Below, piece by piece: positions 5,579 to 7,551 of a stretch of DNA of 7,551 bases. The notes below the pieces were generated by a model. The model searched no databases. It worked only from the letters and a program-made list of their open reading frames with translations, and was not told the DNA's origin. Every line of letters starts with the position of its first letter. Positions within the stretch are counted from its first letter, which is position 1. The position numbers were made by a program, and so were the translations under genes. Location of the stretch: assembly GCA_015489255.1 (NCBI GenBank), contig WGAD01000022.1:1-7551 (forward strand), read 5' to 3'. Source of the DNA: Anaerolineales bacterium. GTDB taxonomy: Bacteria; Chloroflexota; Anaerolineae; Anaerolineales; Villigracilaceae.

Positions 5579-6556
5579 CTAGTTTACCATGTGGCAGGCC
5601 ACCCAGTGATCGGGGCGCACTTCACGCCATTCCGGCGCTTCCTGCCGACACACTTCTTCGGCCAGCGGACAACGCGGATGGAAGCGGCACCCCTTGGGCG
5701 GGTTGATCGGCGAGGGGACATCGCCTTGCAGAATGATGCGCTTGCGCGAGGCCTCGCGCACCGGGTCGGGGATGGGCACCGCCGAAAGCAGCGCCTGGCT
5801 GTATGGATGCAGCGGGTTGGTGTACAGTTCATCCCGCGAGGCCAGTTCCACCACCTTGCCTAGGTACATCACGGCCACGCGGTCGGAAACATGCCGCACC
5901 ATGCTCAAATCGTGGGCGATGAAGAGATACGTCAACCCAAATTGTTCCTGCAATTCTTCCAGCAGGTTGACCACCTGGGCCTGAATGGACACATCCAGCG
6001 CCGAGATCGGCTCATCGCAGACGATGAACTCCGGCTGCAAGGCCAGGGCGCGGGCGATGCCAATACGTTGCCGCTGGCCGCCGGAAAATTCGTGCGGGTA
6101 GCGGTTGATGAAGTATGGACTCAACCCCACCAGTTGCAAGAGCTCCTGCACCCGCTCCTGGCGTTCCTTCGGCGTACCGATGTTGTGAATTTCCAGCGGT
6201 TCGGAAATGATCCCGCCGATGGTCATGCGCGGGTCCAGAGAAGCGTAAGGGTCCTGGAAGATGATCTGCAAATTGCGGCGCAGGCCACGCATTTCATCCG
6301 CCGAAAGCGCGGTGATGTCTTGCTCTTTGTAGAAAATCTTGCCCGCCGTCGGTTCGTGCAGACGCAGCAGGGTGCGGCCCGTGGTCGATTTGCCGCAGCC
6401 GCTTTCGCCTACCAGCCCCAGCGTTTCCCCTTTGCGAATGAAAAAGGAAACGTCGTCCACGGCCTGCACAGCGCCGACCTGCTTCTGGAAGATCAGCCCT
6501 TTGTAAATCGGGAAGTGTTTGGTCAAGTGTTCGACACGGATCAAAGTTTCAGTCAT
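5579..6556 (-). CDS. oppF: oligopeptide/dipeptide ABC transporter ATPase, OppF/DppF-type
   Basis: A cytoplasmic ATPase subunit of 325 residues that powers import with the OppD-like partner. Motifs in order: Walker [10 protein letters not shown] (50-58), Q-loop Q101 in [16 protein letters not shown] signature FSGGQRQR (157-164), Walker B EFIVCDEP (176-183, D181 and catalytic E182), D-loop SALD, and switch H215 in IAHDLSMV. All are intact. The C-terminal oligopeptide-transporter domain has [10 protein letters not shown] (247-256) and cysteines 290, 296, 303 and 321, the spacing of the iron-sulfur cluster site described in DppD-type ATPases. The [14 protein letters not shown] wording and the N-terminal [12 protein letters not shown] insert are typical of the F subunit rather than D. 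Its ATG shares 4 nt with the oppD stop, with AGGTGAG 5 nt upstream, so the two ATPases are translationally coupled. Confidence 0.95.
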   Translation of the reverse strand: MTETLIRVEHLTKHFPIYKGLIFQKQVGAVQAVDDVSFFIRKGETLGLVGESGCGKSTTGRTLLRLHEPTAGKIFYKEQDITALSADEMRGLRRNLQIIFQDPYASLDPRMTIGGIISEPLEIHNIGTPKERQERVQELLQLVGLSPYFINRYPHEFSGGQRQRIGIARALALQPEFIVCDEPISALDVSIQAQVVNLLEELQEQFGLTYLFIAHDLSMVRHVSDRVAVMYLGKVVELASRDELYTNPLHPYSQALLSAVPIPDPVREASRKRIILQGDVPSPINPPKGCRFHPRCPLAEEVCRQEAPEWREVRPDHWVACHMVN

Positions 6557-7548
6557 CGCAACTCACCTGTCTTGATGTCAACCCAGCAAGCCACCTTGTG
6601 GTCAGGGCTGATTGCTTGCAAGGTGGGGTTTGCGTCCAGGCATTTTTGCTGAACGTACTTGCAACGCGGGGCGAAGGGGCACCCCTTGGGGAAAGCCAAA
6701 AGATCCGGCGGCAGGCCTTCGATGGTTTCCAGCTTTTCGCCCGGGCTGCCATCCATGCGCGGCAATGAACGCAGCAAAGCCGCCGTATAGGGGTGCTGAG
6801 GGTTGGAATACAGTTCTTTGACCTCGGCATCTTCCACCACAAAGCCCGCATACATCACCAGCACGCGGTCGGCCAGGCCGGCCACCACACCCAGGTCGTG
6901 GGTAATCCAAATCAGCGCCATGCCGAGATCGTCGCGCAACCGTTTGACCAGGTCCACCAGCTGCGCCTGGATGGTGACGTCCAAAGCCGTGGTCGGTTCA
7001 TCGGCGATCAACAAAGTCGGGTTGCAGGCCAGCGCCATGGCGATCATCACGCGCTGCCGCATCCCGCCAGACAGCTGGTGCGGGTAATCGTCCAACCGTT
7101 TTTCCGGTGCAGGGATGCCCACCAGGCCCAGCAGCTCTGCCGCTCGCTTGCGGGCTTCTTCTTCGCTCATGCCCAGGTGGAGCATCAACGGCTCGGTCAG
7201 CTGAAAGCCGATCGTCAGCACCGGGTTGAGGGAAGTCATCGGGTCCTGGAAGATCATCGCCATGTCCTTGCCGCGCAGTTTGCGGATCTCATCTTCGGAC
7301 ATGGTGGTCAATTCCTGTCCCAGGAACTTGATGGAATCAGCCTGAATGTGCGCAGGAGGCGAGGGCAGCAAGCGCATCACGGAAAGCATCGAAACGCTTT
7401 TTCCGCAACCGCTCTCACCGACGACGCCGATCGTTTCCCCTTCATGAACATCGTAACTAATGCCATTGACGGCATGCACGCGGCCTTCGTGCGTGTCGAA
7501 CTGCGTACGAAGGTTGCGGATTTCGAGGATAACCTTTTTACTGCCCAA
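6553..7548 (-). CDS. oppD: oligopeptide/dipeptide ABC transporter ATPase, OppD/DppD-type (5' end at the window edge)
   Basis: The second cytoplasmic ATPase of the importer, 331 residues as seen. Motifs: Walker A GESGCGKS (44-51), Q-loop Q101 in [13 protein letters not shown], signature LSGGMRQR (159-166), Walker B TLLIADEP (178-185, D183 and E184), and switch H217 in [10 protein letters not shown]. The [10 protein letters not shown] and LSGGMRQR wording marks the D subunit. The C-terminal domain has [11 protein letters not shown] (249-259) and cysteines 290, 296, 303 and 321, in the same register as OppF, so a 4Fe-4S cluster is plausible in both. The only start visible is a TTG at 7548, 3 nt from the edge, with no upstream sequence to show a ribosome site. 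Homologues begin about here, so the gene is nearly complete, but the true start may lie outside. It is the first gene of the operon seen here; its promoter is not in the window. Confidence 0.93.
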   Translation of the reverse strand: MGSKKVILEIRNLRTQFDTHEGRVHAVNGISYDVHEGETIGVVGESGCGKSVSMLSVMRLLPSPPAHIQADSIKFLGQELTTMSEDEIRKLRGKDMAMIFQDPMTSLNPVLTIGFQLTEPLMLHLGMSEEEARKRAAELLGLVGIPAPEKRLDDYPHQLSGGMRQRVMIAMALACNPTLLIADEPTTALDVTIQAQLVDLVKRLRDDLGMALIWITHDLGVVAGLADRVLVMYAGFVVEDAEVKELYSNPQHPYTAALLRSLPRMDGSPGEKLETIEGLPPDLLAFPKGCPFAPRCKYVQQKCLDANPTLQAISPDHKVACWVDIKTGELR

Positions 7549-7551
7549 TAC

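Overview
The window reads as bacterial chromosome, most likely from the Chloroflexota (Anaerolineae or a related class). That is an inference: the substrate-binding lipoprotein carries a run of EAPAT repeats after its lipidated cysteine, a style common in that phylum, and the ABC proteins look like members of its large peptide-uptake families. All genes lie on the minus strand, so transcription runs from right to left. There are no tRNAs, rRNAs, CRISPR arrays, insertion sequences or phage genes.

Positions 7548 down to 1069 hold one oligopeptide/dipeptide-type ABC importer operon in the order ATPase (oppD-like), ATPase (oppF-like), substrate-binding lipoprotein (oppA-like), permease (oppB-like), permease (oppC-like), then a small SH3-like lipoprotein. 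oppD and oppF overlap by 4 nt (ATGA), oppB and oppC are 14 nt apart, and the SH3-like gene starts 3 nt after oppC. A clear intrinsic terminator (1014-1046) closes the operon. The binding-protein gene is set apart by its two gaps: 98 nt upstream, holding two adjacent stem-loops, and 168 nt downstream, holding an 11-bp stem with a UUCG loop. The probable effect is separate control of its mRNA level relative to the membrane and ATPase subunits.

Below position 1000 is a second unit. A TyrA-like (prephenate dehydrogenase family) protein keeps the NAD-binding motif but lacks the histidines expected for prephenate dehydrogenase activity. Its stop codon overlaps the start of a gene cut by the left edge, of which only a lipoprotein signal peptide and a few residues are visible. 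The TyrA-like start codon lies only 14 nt beyond the terminator's T-run, so its expression needs read-through, regulated termination or a promoter inside the upstream gene.

Working together: the lipoprotein outside the membrane captures peptides, the two permeases form the channel and the two ATPases drive import. The SH3-like lipoprotein may be an accessory surface factor. I see no clearly new defence or mobile system. The points most worth a second look are the active-site-depleted TyrA homologue with its lipoprotein partner, the terminator just ahead of it, and the RNA hairpins on either side of the binding-protein gene.
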